In this document: positions 9,510 through 20,299 of the stretch, one piece after another
Position numbering within the stretch: position 1 is the first letter of the stretch
Layout: every line of letters begins with the position of its first letter
Assembly: GCA_963748385.1 (NCBI GenBank)
Contig: CAVVIQ010000013.1
Coordinates: forward strand, 186,001 to 250,000
DNA length: 64,000 nt
Direction: 5' to 3'
Source of the DNA: Rhodoblastus sp963748385
Lineage (GTDB): Bacteria; Pseudomonadota; Alphaproteobacteria; Rhizobiales; Beijerinckiaceae
Translations under genes and position numbers: made by a program
Notes under the pieces: generated by a model
Databases searched by the model: none
What the model was told of the DNA's origin: nothing
The model's input: the letters and a program-made list of their open reading frames with translations, nothing else

Positions 9510-10990
9510 TCAGCCGGTTTCGGCGAGCAGGGACAATTGGGCGCGAATATCCTTGCCGTTGAGGTCGGTCAAGGTGGTCGGGTAATCGCCGGTGAAGCAA
9601 TGGTCGGTGAATTGCGGGCGCTGCGAATTGCGCGCGACCTGGCCCATCGCCTTGTAGATGCCGTCGATCGAGAGGAAGGCGAGCGAATCGGCGCCGATCC
9701 AGGCGCGCATCTCTTCCAGGCTGTGGGTCGCCGCGAGCAGTTTCTCGCGTTGCGGCGTGTCGATGCCGTAATAATCGGGATGGGTGATCGGCGGCGAGGA
9801 AATGCGGAAATGCACCTCCTTGGCGCCGGCGTCGCGCATCATGCGCACGATCTTCACCGAGGTCGTCCCGCGCACGATGGAATCGTCGAGCAGGACGATT
9901 TTCTTCCCGCGACCACCGCGCGATTGGCGGAATGTTTCATCCGCACGCCGAGTTCGCGGATGCTCTGGGTCGGCTCGATGAAGGTGCGGCCGACATAATG
10001 GTTGCGGACGATGCCGAGTTCGAAGGGAATCCCCGAGGCGCGGGAATAGCCGATCGCCGCCGGCACGCCTGAATCCGGCACCGGAACCACGACATCGGCC
10101 TCGATCGGATTTTCCCGGGCGAGCTGCGCGCCCATCTCCTTGCGCACGTCATAGACCGAGCGGCCGTGGACGACGGAATTGGGGCGGGCGAAATAGATAT
10201 ATTCGAAAATGCAGGGCCGGGCCGGCTGCGGCGGGAAGGGACGCAGGCTTTGCAGGCCGTCCTCGGAAATGACGACGATCTCGCCGTTCTCGACGTCGCG
10301 GATGAAATGCGCGCCGATGATGTCGAGGGCGCAGGTTTCGGAAGCGAGAATGTAATGGCCGTCGATCTGGCCCAGCACCAGCGGGCGGATGCCGAGCGGA
10401 TCGCGCGCGCCGATCAGCATCCTGTTGCTCAGCGCCACGAAGGCATAGGCGCCTTCGAGCTGGCGCAGGGCTTCGATGAAACGGTCGACAATGGCGTGCT
10501 TGCGGCTGCGCGCCACGAGATGCAGCACGACCTCGGTGTCGGAGGTGGACTGGTAGATCGCGCCGGCGCGGATCAGCTCGCGGCGCAGCGTCAGCGCGTT
10601 GGTGAGATTGCCGTTGTGGGCGACGGCGAAGCCGCCGGAGTCCAGCTCCGCGAACAAGGGCTGGACATTGCGCAGAATTGTTTCGCCGGTGGTCGAATAG
10701 CGGACATGGCCGATGGCGCGGTCGCCGGGCAGGCGCTCTATGGTCGAGGCTTTCGAAAAAGTGTCGCCGACCATGCCCATGCGGCGCTCGGAATTGAAGC
10801 GCCTGCCGTCATAGGTGACGATGCCGGCCGCTTCCTGGCCGCGATGCTGGAGGGCGTGAAGGCCGAGCGCGCTGATCGCCGCGGCGTCGGGATGGCCGAA
10901 AATGCCGAAAACGCCGCATTCCTCGCGCAGGCGGTCGGCGTCCAGATCGAAATCGGCGAAATTGTCAGGCTCCGCGCCGGATTGGTCCAT
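9510..10990 (-). CDS. purF: Amidophosphoribosyltransferase PurF (one frame break)
   Basis: First committed enzyme of de novo purine synthesis: transfers ammonia from glutamine to PRPP. The N-terminal glutaminase cysteine is in REECGVFGIFGH (Cys25), exposed after processing of a propeptide. The glutaminase and PRTase domains are otherwise complete; the PRPP loop (DDSIVRGTTSVK) is only recovered by adding one G to the run at about 9905-9908, where VAGRK should be VAGKK. The indel sits at a short homopolymer in an enzyme essential for growth without purines, so it is taken as a sequence error. Order cvpA-purF-SDR on the minus strand. Confidence 0.94.
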
Positions 10991-11115
10991 GATTCTGGCT
11001 CCGTCTGCGCGCGGACGCCCGCGCGAAAGGGCGCTCTTTAGCCCCGCTGGCGAAGACAGCTCAATAAACCTCGGAACGACAAAAGAAAAGCTTTTGTCGA
11101 GATTTCCACCGCCGC

Positions 11116-11842
11116 TCAGTGACTGAGGTCGAGGATGCCGTTGAGCTTCTGCTTGTCGTTCTGCGTTGGGCCGCTGGCGCCGGAATCGTCTGGCCGCGGC
11201 GGCGGCGCCGGCGGCGACGGGGTCGCCGGGGCGGATTTGGGCTCGGATTCAGCCTCGGGCGGCGGAGCTTCCTCGGTGGCGGCCGGCTTCGCGTTCTTGA
11301 ACTTCGAGATCAGGCCGTCGGGGTCGTCGGGCAGGAGCGACAGCAGTTCGTCGCTGGTCGCCTTGAGCAATGGCAGGCTGCGCGCGTTGTCCAGCCATTC
11401 CCTGCGCAGGGCCGAGGTGGAATTGGGCGCGGGATTGCTGGTTTCCGGCGCGAGCCAGTTGAAGAAGATGAAGGCGATGGCGCAGAGCAGAAGGCCGCGC
11501 GCAGCGCCGAACATGAAGCCGAGCGACCGGTCGAGCGCGCCGATTCGCGAATTCGAGCACGGCGTCGGAAACCCGGATCGTGAACAGCGAGACGACGATC
11601 AGCGCGACGAAGAAGATCGCGGCCCCGGCGGCATAGGGACGGATCGCCGCCTTGCTGATGAAGATCAGCGAGGCGGGGTCCGCGAGCTTGGGAACCAGCA
11701 GGGGATAGAAATAGACCGCCGCCGCCGCGGCGACGCCCCAGGAAAGGATCGCCAGGACCTCGCGGGTGAAGCCGCGAACCATCGCGAGCAGGGCCGAAAT
11801 CAGGATGACGGCGATCAGAGCCAGGTCAACATAAGACGGCAT
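11116..11842 (-). CDS. cvpA: CvpA family membrane protein (one frame break)
   Basis: CvpA/colicin V production-type protein: four predicted membrane segments in the N-terminal part (VDLALIAVILISALLAMV and three more) followed by a proline-rich acidic cytoplasmic tail. The first part is in one frame to about 11548, the rest (RIGALDRSLGFMFGAARG onwards) in another; joining them at EFA/RIGALDRS gives about 241 residues. The position upstream of purF is classical for cvpA in proteobacteria. Function: loosely tied to purine metabolism and envelope homeostasis in other bacteria; nothing more specific can be said here. Confidence 0.85.
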
Positions 11843-11966
11843 GCGGCGGCCTCGATCGGGATGCGTTTCGCCCGGACGGACCGGGTCTGGCGGAGGATCG
11901 GCGGGGGCTCCGCCTTAATTCTTGACGCCGCTTATAGCCAATGCGGTCCTCCGCGTCGATAGGCGG

Positions 11967-13388
<1,422 letters not shown>

Positions 13389-13545
13389 GGAGAGAATTCC
13401 GATTTTCGACGAGAACAATTATAGAACATAATCTATGGGCGCTGTCCAGAGTCGGCGTCGCTTTAAACGGCGGCGCGCCGATGTTATCTATGCAGGGCAA
13501 GTTCACATGTTTCGCCGGAACTTGAACCGGTTGAAAGGAAGAGGA

Positions 13546-13923
13546 ATGTCTGGTCGTCCCCTGATGGAGCTGACGGACGCCGCCGCCGGGCGGGTCCGCA
13601 AGCTGGTCGAGAATTCCGGCGGCAAGGCCGTCGGCCTGCGCGTCGGCGTCAAGAACGGCGGCTGCGCCGGCATGTCCTATACCGTCGAAATGGCGGAAGA
13701 CGTCCGGCCGGGCGAATCCCTGGTCGAGGACAAAGGCGCGAAAGTGCTTATCGATCCGCAGGCGCTGCTGTTCCTGATCGGCGCGCGGATGGATTTCACC
13801 ACCTCCAAACTGTCGGCGACCTTCACATTCGAGAACCCGAACGAGACCGCCGCCTGCGGCTGTGGCGAATCGGTGTCCCTCAAACCCGCAGATGCGACCA
13901 TGCTGAAAGCCTATTCCGGCTGA
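13546..13923 (+). CDS. A-type iron-sulfur carrier (IscA/SufA/ErpA)
   Basis: 125 residues, the normal size for the A-type Fe-S carrier family, which hands clusters to apo-proteins in the cytosol. The three ligand cysteines are present: Cys40 (GGCAGMSY) and the C-terminal pair Cys104 and Cys106 (CGCGES). The start at 13546 is chosen because AAGGAAGAGGA lies just before it; in-frame codons further upstream have no support. Its neighbours do not include a suf or isc operon, so which subfamily it belongs to is left open. A biotin synthase, a major Fe-S enzyme, is encoded 3 kb away. The 3' end overlaps the end of bioC by 13 bases. Confidence 0.9.
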   Translation: MSGRPLMELTDAAAGRVRKLVENSGGKAVGLRVGVKNGGCAGMSYTVEMAEDVRPGESLVEDKGAKVLIDPQALLFLIGARMDFTTSKLSATFTFENPNETAACGCGESVSLKPADATMLKAYSG

Positions 13924-14658
13924 TCCGCGCCAAAAGTCAGGAACGCGATCCGGAAGCCGATCCTGAAGGGGCCGGGGGCGGCGGCCAGCGCGCGACGCAG
14001 CGCGCCCGCCGGGCTGGGGCGCGCGTTCGGGCGCGCGGTCTGCGCGCCGGCGTTTTTCAGGCCGCGCAGAAAGCCGCGCGCGTCGGGATAAACCGCGGAA
14101 AAGTCGGAAATTTCGATCCGCGCTCCGAGCCCGTCGGCGAAATTTTCCGGCGGGAAGGACCAGATCGCGTCCTCCATCCCCGCCGCGCTTGAGAATTCGC
14201 GCCATTCGTCGCAGACTGCCGGCGACCGGCAGGGCGACGCAGAGGCTCCCGCCCGGCGCCAGCCGCGCCCGCCATTTTTGCAGCGCCGCGCGCGGATCGT
14301 CGAGCCAATGCAGCATCATGCTCGACAGGATCAGGTCGTAACGCGGCAGATCGTCGAGAACGCGCGCGTCGCGCGCGACGGTCGCGACATTCGGATATTT
14401 GGCCCTGAGCTTGCACAGCATGGCCGGCGCGGCGTCGAGCGCGGCGATTTGCGCTTCCGGCCATTGCTCCAGCGCGAAACCGACGACATGGCCGGCGCCG
14501 GCGCCGAGGTCGAGAATGTTGCAGGGCGCCTTCCTGACCGCGGCCGCCGCGCGAAAAACCAGGGCGCGGGCGACCTCGCGCTGGACCGGCGTGGCTGAAT
14601 CGTAGGTTTCCGCCGCGGCGTCGAAGGCGGCGACGATCGGGTCGCGGTCAGAAATCAT
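13911..14658 (-). CDS. bioC: Malonyl-ACP methyltransferase BioC (one frame break)
   Basis: SAM-dependent methyltransferase with motif I ILDLGAGAGHV at residues 48-58 and MLHWLDD downstream. Placed in a biotin locus directly after a BioH-like esterase, it is read as BioC, which caps malonyl-ACP with a methyl group so the fatty acid enzymes can extend it to pimeloyl-ACP methyl ester. The frame changes at about 14210; removing one base joins LPVAGSL to DEWREFSSAAGMEDAIW, giving about 248 residues. The start ATG at 14658 overlaps the esterase stop by 11 bases, implying coupled translation. Confidence 0.82.
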
Positions 14659-15292
14659 CGGCGCAGGAAAGAATTTGGGCGCGCAGGAAGGCGACGATTT
14701 TTTCGGCGCAGAATTTCGGCGCGGTCCAGGGCAGGCCATGGCCGCCCGTTTCATGCAGCGCCAGCGTCCCGCCCGAAATTTCGGCGAGGCGGCGCGAAGC
14801 CGCGGGCGGCGCGAGCGCATCGTTTTCCGCGCCCAGAGCCAGCGTCGGCCTGCCGCCGGCGAACGGCGTGGCGTCGAAATCTCGCAAAAGGTCGAGCCCG
14901 TCCATCAGGCGCTCCTTCTGCGCTTTTCCCGCCGCCGGCGCCAGCCCGAGCGTGGCGCGGAAGGAATCGGCGCAAGACTTGGCGTCGCGCTCCAGCGCCT
15001 GTCGCATGGACCGAAGCGTGGCGGGCGGCGCGCAGCCTTCGCCGGAGGAATCGCGGCAGAAGCGGGCGAAGGAATTGATCGCCACCACGCCCGCCCAGTC
15101 GCCGCGCTGGCGCAAGCCCCATAGCAGCCCGGCGGAATGGCCGACGAGAATGTCGCCGGCTTGCAGGACCGGAATGGCGGGCGCGTCGAAAAAGCCGAGA
15201 TCGACCCGGATCTGCGGCGCGGGTAGAAGCGGCGCCAGAGCGTCCCATATTTCCGGCCCGAGCGCCCAGCCATGGACGAAAACCAGCCTCAT
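14648..15292 (-). CDS. BioH-like alpha/beta hydrolase (pimeloyl-ACP methyl ester esterase)
   Basis: 214-residue alpha/beta hydrolase. HGW near the N-terminus forms the oxyanion region, the nucleophile elbow is GHSAG (Ser53), and the histidine is in HETGGHGLPW (about residue 185), with an acid in ALGAENDAL. Sitting between bioF and bioC, its expected role is to cleave the methyl ester of pimeloyl-ACP, as BioH or BioG do. Which of those it is cannot be settled by eye, so no symbol is given. Its ATG overlaps the bioF stop (ATGA, 15289-15292) and its stop overlaps the bioC start: a tightly coupled bioF-esterase-bioC operon. Confidence 0.82.
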   Translation of the reverse strand: MRLVFVHGWALGPEIWDALAPLLPAPQIRVDLGFFDAPAIPVLQAGDILVGHSAGLLWGLRQRGDWAGVVAINSFARFCRDSSGEGCAPPATLRSMRQALERDAKSCADSFRATLGLAPAAGKAQKERLMDGLDLLRDFDATPFAGGRPTLALGAENDALAPPAASRRLAEISGGTLALHETGGHGLPWTAPKFCAEKIVAFLRAQILSCADDF

Positions 15293-16482
15293 GCCGCCGC
15301 GCCCGCATATTCGGGCGCGAATTCGCCCAAAACCGCAACCAGCGCGTCGATGTCCTGCGCGGCATGTGCGGCGCCCAGCGAAATGCGCAGCCGGCTCGAA
15401 CCCTGCGGCACGGTCGGCGGCCGGATGGCGGCGACCAGAAAGCCGCGCCGCTCCAGTTCGGCTGCGAGCATGAGCGTTTCGGCCTCGCCGCCGACGATGA
15501 CCGGCACGATCTGGCTGGCGCTCGCGCCGCAATTCCATCCCTGAGCACGGAGCGCCGCGCGAAAATTTTCCGCGCGCGAAAGCAACGTTTGGCGCTCACG
15601 CGCCATTTGCGGGACGAGGGTCAAAGCGGCGTCCATGGCGCCCAGCACGGCCGGCGGCAGGCCGGTGCTGTAGACCAGCCCGCCGCAGCGCTGGATCAGG
15701 AAATCGCGCATGTCCGCATCGCAGGCGAGATAGGAGCCGAAGCCGCCGAGCGCCTTGCCGAACGTGCCCATGGCGACATCGACCAGATCGGGGAAATCTT
15801 CAGCTACGCCAAAGCCGCGTGCGCCAAAAACGCCGGTGGCGTGGGCCTCGTCGACATAGAGCAGGGCGCCGCAATCCCGCGCCAACGCGCCGATGCGGGC
15901 GAGATCGGCGAGGTCGCCGTCCATGCCGAACACGCTTTCGGTGACGATGACGCAGAAATCGCCCTTGGCTGCGCGGGCGCGCAAGAGGCTTTCGAGATGG
16001 CCGCAGTCGTTGTGCTGGAAGCGCATCAGCCGCGCGCCAGAGAGCAGGGCGCCTTGCAGCAGCGAATGATGGGCGAGGCGGTCGGCAAGAATTGTCACCG
16101 GACGCCCGGCGATTTCCGGCTCGGCCAGGGCGGCCAGCGCGGTGAGATTGGTCTGGTAGCCCGCCGCCATGATGAGGGCCGCCGGCTGGTTCTTGGCGGC
16201 GGCCATGCGCGCCTCGAGCGCCGCGAATTCCGGGTTTTCGCCGGTCACCAGCCGCGAAGCGGCGACGCCCGCTCCATATCTTTTGGTATAAGTACAGGCG
16301 GCTTCGATCAGCGCCGGATGCTGGCTCAGACCAAGATAATCGTTGCTGGCGAAATTCACCAGCGCGCGTCCGTCGCGCAAGATGCGGCCTTGCGGCGCGA
16401 GCGTGGCCGTTTGCAGGCGGCGCAGGCGGTTTTTTTCCGCTCGGGCGTCGCAATAAGCGCGATAGATGGGCGTTTTTGCCAT
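15289..16482 (-). CDS. bioF: 8-amino-7-oxononanoate synthase BioF
   Basis: 397 residues. PLP-dependent alpha-oxoamine synthase condensing pimeloyl-ACP/CoA with L-alanine, the first step of biotin ring assembly. The pyridine-nitrogen aspartate is in DEAHATGVFG (211-220) and the PLP lysine is Lys243 in GTFGKALGGFGSY. The glycine-rich start FASNDYLGL is typical. It is transcribed away from bioB across only 49 bases, so both promoters must lie in or next to that gap. A BioR-type TTAT-n-ATAA box was looked for there and not found convincingly. Confidence 0.95.
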   Translation of the reverse strand: MAKTPIYRAYCDARAEKNRLRRLQTATLAPQGRILRDGRALVNFASNDYLGLSQHPALIEAACTYTKRYGAGVAASRLVTGENPEFAALEARMAAAKNQPAALIMAAGYQTNLTALAALAEPEIAGRPVTILADRLAHHSLLQGALLSGARLMRFQHNDCGHLESLLRARAAKGDFCVIVTESVFGMDGDLADLARIGALARDCGALLYVDEAHATGVFGARGFGVAEDFPDLVDVAMGTFGKALGGFGSYLACDADMRDFLIQRCGGLVYSTGLPPAVLGAMDAALTLVPQMARERQTLLSRAENFRAALRAQGWNCGASASQIVPVIVGGEAETLMLAAELERRGFLVAAIRPPTVPQGSSRLRISLGAAHAAQDIDALVAVLGEFAPEYAGAAA

Positions 16483-16531
16483 TTGAGGCCATTCTGATAA
16501 GACAGCCGAACGACAAAGTCACGGGAACGAC

Positions 16532-17548
16532 ATGACGATCAATCCGCAGATTGCGGCGAAAGCGCCGATCCGCCACGACTGGACGCAGGAGGAAATCGAG
16601 GCGCTTTTCGCTTTGCCGCTGCTCGAACTGGTGCATCGCGCGCAAGGCGTGCATCGTCAATATCATGACGACGCGATTCAGCTGGCGAGCCTGCTGTCGA
16701 TCAAGACCGGCGGCTGCGCCGAGGATTGCGGCTATTGCCCGCAGAGCGCCCACCACGCCAAAAAGACCGGGCAGGTCAAGGAGACCATGTTCGACGTCGA
16801 GGACGTGCTGTTTCGCGCCCGCATCGCCAGGGACGCCGGGGCCTCGCGCTTCTGCATGGGCGCGGCCTGGCGCTCGGTGCGCGACGGCAAGGAATTCGAC
16901 TCCGTGCTCGACATGGTCAGAGGCGTGCGCGAAATGGGCATGGAGGCATGCGTCACGCTGGGCATGTTGCAGCCGCATCAGGCGCAAAAACTCGCGGAAG
17001 CGGGCCTCACCGCCTATAACCACAATCTCGACACCAGCCCCGAATTTTACGGCGAGATCATCTCGACCCGCACATACGAGGACCGGCTGGAGACGCTCAA
17101 TCACGTTCGCGCGGCGGGCATAGAAATCTGTTGCGGCGGCATTATCGGCATGGGCGAGAAGGAATATGACCGCGCCTCGCTGTTGCGCGTGCTCTCCGCC
17201 ATGAACCCGCATCCCGAAAGCGTGCCGGTCAATGCGCTGGTGGCGGTGCGCGGCACGCCGATGGAGGGCCGCCCGCCGGTGGATTCCTTCGACATGGTGC
17301 GGATGATCGCGGCGGCTCGCATCGTCATGCCGAAATCGCGGGTGCGGCTTTCCGCCGGCCGCGCCGAAATGAGCGCCGAGGCCCAGGCCCTGTGCTTCAT
17401 GGCCGGCGCCAATTCGATTTTTTATGGCGAAAAGCTGCTGACCACGGCCAATAACGACGCCGAGGCCGACCGCGCCCTGATCGACCGGCTAGGGCTGAAG
17501 GTGCAGGAAATCCAGGAGCGCAGCGCGCATTACGGTCTTTCTCATTGA
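16532..17548 (+). CDS. bioB: Biotin synthase BioB
   Basis: 338 residues. Radical SAM enzyme inserting sulfur into dethiobiotin. The radical SAM cluster ligands are Cys62, Cys66 and Cys69 (GGCAEDCGYCPQ), and the [2Fe-2S] ligands and substrate-contact residues follow in ASRFCMGAAWR, EACVTLGML and YNHNLDTS. The C-terminal arginine of RVRLSAGRAEM, a 2Fe-2S ligand in the family, is present. Two strong hairpins follow the stop codon. Confidence 0.97.
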   Translation: MTINPQIAAKAPIRHDWTQEEIEALFALPLLELVHRAQGVHRQYHDDAIQLASLLSIKTGGCAEDCGYCPQSAHHAKKTGQVKETMFDVEDVLFRARIARDAGASRFCMGAAWRSVRDGKEFDSVLDMVRGVREMGMEACVTLGMLQPHQAQKLAEAGLTAYNHNLDTSPEFYGEIISTRTYEDRLETLNHVRAAGIEICCGGIIGMGEKEYDRASLLRVLSAMNPHPESVPVNALVAVRGTPMEGRPPVDSFDMVRMIAAARIVMPKSRVRLSAGRAEMSAEAQALCFMAGANSIFYGEKLLTTANNDAEADRALIDRLGLKVQEIQERSAHYGLSH

Positions 17549-17569
17549 TCGCGATGAATCGCGATCAAT
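17544..17569. terminator. Hairpin at the bioB stop
   Basis: A perfect 11-base stem (ATTGATCGCGA and its complement) closes on a TGAA loop. It overlaps the bioB stop codon (17546-17548). No T-run follows on either strand, so it may be a processing or anti-decay hairpin rather than a full intrinsic terminator. Confidence 0.55.
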
Positions 17570-17609
17570 CAATCCCTCGCATCAGTTAGGCGTCGCGTTC
17601 GCTCCCAGC

Positions 17610-17633
17610 CGGTTCTCGCGAACGAGAACCGGC
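17610..17633. terminator. Hairpin between convergent bioB and bioA
   Basis: Perfect 10-base stem CCGGTTCTCG, loop CGAA, complement CGAGAACCGG. It lies two bases beyond the corrected bioA stop (17636), between two convergent genes, the expected site for a bidirectional terminator. A T-run is absent. Confidence 0.6.
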
Positions 17634-17635
17634 GT

Positions 17636-18895
17636 TACGATCTCGAAAGCCATCCCGGCAATGTCGAACAGATCGCGGAAGTCAGCGCGGCGAGCTGGTC
17701 CTCACCAATAGTGAAGGCCGGCGTCAGATAGACGATGTCGCCGAAGGGGCGGATCCAGAAATCCCTGTTCCGCGAAATTTTGGCGCAGCGCCGCCGCGTC
17801 GCCCAGCCTGGCGCATTGCACCACGCCGATCGCCCCCTTGGCCCGCACGTCCAGCACGCCGGGAATTTTTGCGCAGGGCGCGAGGCCTACGCGCAAAAGC
17901 GTTTCGATCCGCGCCACCTGTTCCAGCCGCGGCTCGGTTTCGAACAGGTCGAGCGAAGCGTTGGCGGCGGCGCAGGCCAGCGGATTGGCCATGAAGGTCG
18001 GGCCGTGCATCAGCGCGCGCGCCGGGTCGTCGGAGAGAAACGCCCCGAAAACATGGGGGCGGCAAAGAGTGGCCGCGAGCGAAAGCGCGCCGCCGGTGAG
18101 ACCCTTGCCGAGACACATGATGTCGGGCGTGATCCCCGCCTGTTCGCAGGCGAAAAAACTTCCCGTGCGGCCGAAGCCGACGAAAATCTCGTCCGCGATC
18201 AGCAGCACGCCATGGCGCGAACAAGTTTTTGACACGCGCCGCAGGGTTTCAGCGGAATGGAATTTCATGCCGCCGGCGCCCTGGACCAGAGGCTCGATCA
18301 GAACGGCGGCGATGTTCTGCTTTTCCCGCGCCAGAAGATCGTCGAAAGCCTGTTCCGAGTCGCCGTCGACCGGCAGCTCGGCCAGAAATTGCTTTGGCAG
18401 ATAGTCCCTGAACAGGCTGTGCATGGATTCGTCGGGGTCGCAGACCGACATGCAGGCCATGGTGTCGCCGTGATAGCCGTGGCGAAACGAAACCATTCTT
18501 GAGCGGCTCTCGCCCCGGTTGAGCCAATATTGCACGGCCATTTTCATCGCCACTTCGACCGCCACCGAGCCGCTGTCGACGAAAAAGACGTGATCGAGGT
18601 CGCCGGGCGTTTTTTCGGCCAGCCGCGCCGCCAATTTCAGCGCCGGCTCATGGACGAGGCCGCCGAACATCACATGCGGCATGGCTTCGAGCTGCGCGCG
18701 CAAAGCCGCCTGAATATGGGGGTGGTTATAGCCATGGCAGGCGGTCCACCAGCTGGCGATCCCGTCGATCAGCGCGCGCCCGTCGGCTAGGCGGATCAGC
18801 GAGCCCTCGGTCGACACCGCCTGCATAGGCTGGCGCGCGGTCTTCATCTGGGTGTAAGGCAGCCAGAGATGTTCGAGCAGATCGTTCGCGGGCAT
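17636..18895 (-). CDS. bioA: Adenosylmethionine-8-amino-7-oxononanoate aminotransferase BioA (one frame break)
   Basis: PLP aminotransferase making 7,8-diaminononanoate with SAM as amino donor. Family start LWLPYTQMK, substrate-site ASWWTACHGYNHP, LIADEIFVGFGRTG and the PLP lysine in CLGKGLTGG are all seen. Near 17759-17761 an extra T (AAA on the plus strand) shifts the frame; corrected, the C-terminus reads GFWIRPFGDIVYLTPAFTIG and ends at TAA 17636-17638, about 419 residues. The start at 18895 overlaps the bioD start head to head; an in-frame ATG at 18913 with GAGG upstream is an alternative start. Confidence 0.93.
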
Positions 18896-19556
18896 GGCCA
18901 AAAAATTCTTCATCACCTCGACCGGCACCGGGATCGGCAAGACCTTTGTCAGCACGGCCTTGATCCGGGCGGCGCGGTCGCGAAACCTGACGGTCGCCGC
19001 CACTAAGCCCGTCATCTCGGGCTTCGACAAGCGGGAAATGGCGACCAGCGACACCGGCCGGATCCTCGCGGCTTTGGGCGAGGGGCCGACCGAGGAGGCC
19101 GTAGCGCGCGTTTCGCCCTGGCGTTTTTCGGCGCCGCTTGCGCCCGGCATGGCGGCGCGCGCCGAAGGGAAAACGCTCGACTGCGCAGCATTATTTTCTT
19201 TTTCCGACAAAGTATTGCAGCAAGAAGTTGATCTGGCGCTGATCGAAGGCGTCGGCGGCGTGATGGTTCCGCTCGATGAGCGAAACACCGTGCTCGACTG
19301 GATCGGCGCCAGCGCCGCGCCGGTCGTTCTGGTGGTCGGCGATTACGTTGGGACGCTCAGCCACACGCTGACGGCGGTCGAGGTCTTGCGCATGAAGGGC
19401 GCGGAAATCGCCGCCATCGTGGTCAGCGAGGGCGAGGGCGGGCTTTATGCCGAAACGATCGCCGAAATCGGCCGACGGGTCGCGCCGGTGAAGGTTCTGG
19501 GGCTCGGGCGCGGCGAGGGCGGCGAGGGGCTGTTGAGCGAGTTGATCGGAGCGTGA
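18894..19556 (+). CDS. bioD: ATP-dependent dethiobiotin synthetase BioD
   Basis: 220 residues. Closes the ureido ring of dethiobiotin using CO2 and ATP. The P-loop GTGIGKT is at residues 11-17, KPVISGFD holds the substrate lysine, and EGVGGVMVPL is the conserved second loop. The ATG (18894-18896) shares bases with the bioA start on the other strand in the tetramer CATG, so each gene's 5' signals lie inside the other's coding sequence. No strong ribosome binding site is visible. About 340 bases without a recognised gene follow before the HiPIP-like gene. Confidence 0.96.
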   Translation: MAKKFFITSTGTGIGKTFVSTALIRAARSRNLTVAATKPVISGFDKREMATSDTGRILAALGEGPTEEAVARVSPWRFSAPLAPGMAARAEGKTLDCAALFSFSDKVLQQEVDLALIEGVGGVMVPLDERNTVLDWIGASAAPVVLVVGDYVGTLSHTLTAVEVLRMKGAEIAAIVVSEGEGGLYAETIAEIGRRVAPVKVLGLGRGEGGEGLLSELIGA

Positions 19557-19900
19557 TTTGGTCGCGCGCCGATGTTTCGCTTCCCGACCTGTTCTGGCGT
19601 GCGACGCTGCGCCAAAGGCGGCGGGCGCCGGGGGCTGTCCCCGAAAGAATGTCCGCCCTCAACCGTCCGACTTTCGGGTGGCTCGCGAAAGCGCGTTTGA
19701 CATTAGTCTAAGCAGCGCCCATCGCGTTTCAAGTAACTGAGGTATTTCAATATCATACAGATCTAATATTTGGCGTCGCCTGCGCCATTTTGTCGCGGCA
19801 AAAGTTCTGGCATAAACCATCGATAAATGCTATATAAGACGTGCAAGTTTATCGAGCCAATTCCGCCAGTGTTGATGGCGATTTGGCGATGGAGAGCGAG
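19557..19900. other. Intergenic region upstream of the HiPIP-like gene
   Basis: No gene recognised. The right half (about 19730-19850) is clearly richer in A and T than its surroundings and includes TATATAA near 19834, so it probably carries the promoter of the HiPIP-like gene; no pair of -35/-10 boxes stands out. Confidence 0.4.
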
Positions 19901-20176
19901 ATGAAAAACCTGGAGACGAAACATTCTGCGGCGATTTCGCGCCGCGATCTTGTGGCTGCGGGTGTTGCGGTGGGTTCTGCGGCCCTGCTGGGCGCATCGA
20001 GCGCCAACGCGATGACGAAGGTTTCCAAGAGCGCCGTTCACTTCACGGAGACGGCAAGTAACGGCCATAGCTGCGGCGCGTGCACCAATTACATGGCGCC
20101 GTCGGGTTGCCGGTTCGTCGATGGGGCTGTCTCCAAGGATTGCTCATGCTGGATTTGGAACGGCAAGATCGGCTGA
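19901..20176 (+). CDS. High-potential iron-sulfur protein (HiPIP)-like, Tat-exported
   Basis: 91 residues. A twin-arginine signal (SRRDLVAAG, Arg14-Arg15) precedes a hydrophobic stretch and ANA cleavage site, fitting export of a folded cofactor protein. The mature part has cysteines at 58, 61, 70, 81 and 83 in a CxxC-x8-C-x10-C-x-C layout, close to the CxxC...C...C pattern and MAPSGC-type loop of HiPIPs, soluble periplasmic electron carriers with a [4Fe-4S] cluster. The fifth cysteine is unusual. ATG 19901 is chosen because GGAG lies 7 bases before it; an ATG at 19889 is possible. It heads a block of cytochrome genes, which supports an electron transfer role. Confidence 0.8.
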   Translation: MKNLETKHSAAISRRDLVAAGVAVGSAALLGASSANAMTKVSKSAVHFTETASNGHSCGACTNYMAPSGCRFVDGAVSKDCSCWIWNGKIG

Positions 20177-20242
20177 TCTAGGCGCTGCAAGGGAGCGCGA
20201 TTGAAGAGGCGCGCTTATTGTTCCCCGGCGTGACCTGCAACT

Positions 20243-20269
20243 AAAAGACGGCGGCCTCGGGCCGCCGTC
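20243..20269 (-). terminator. Intrinsic terminator of the minus-strand cytochrome
   Basis: Perfect 10-base stem (GACGGCGGCC at 20247-20256, complement at 20260-20269) with a 3-base loop. Read on the minus strand it is followed by TTTT, so it terminates the cytochrome gene ending at 20300; it can also stop the HiPIP-like transcript from the left. Confidence 0.8.
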
Positions 20270-20299
20270 ACGCTTTATTGGGAGCCAACTGGCCCACGC

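Noticed and set aside
16483..16531. BioR operator between bioF and bioB
   Set aside because: No TTAT-n-ATAA style palindrome found; only a weak TTCTGATAA, not symmetric.
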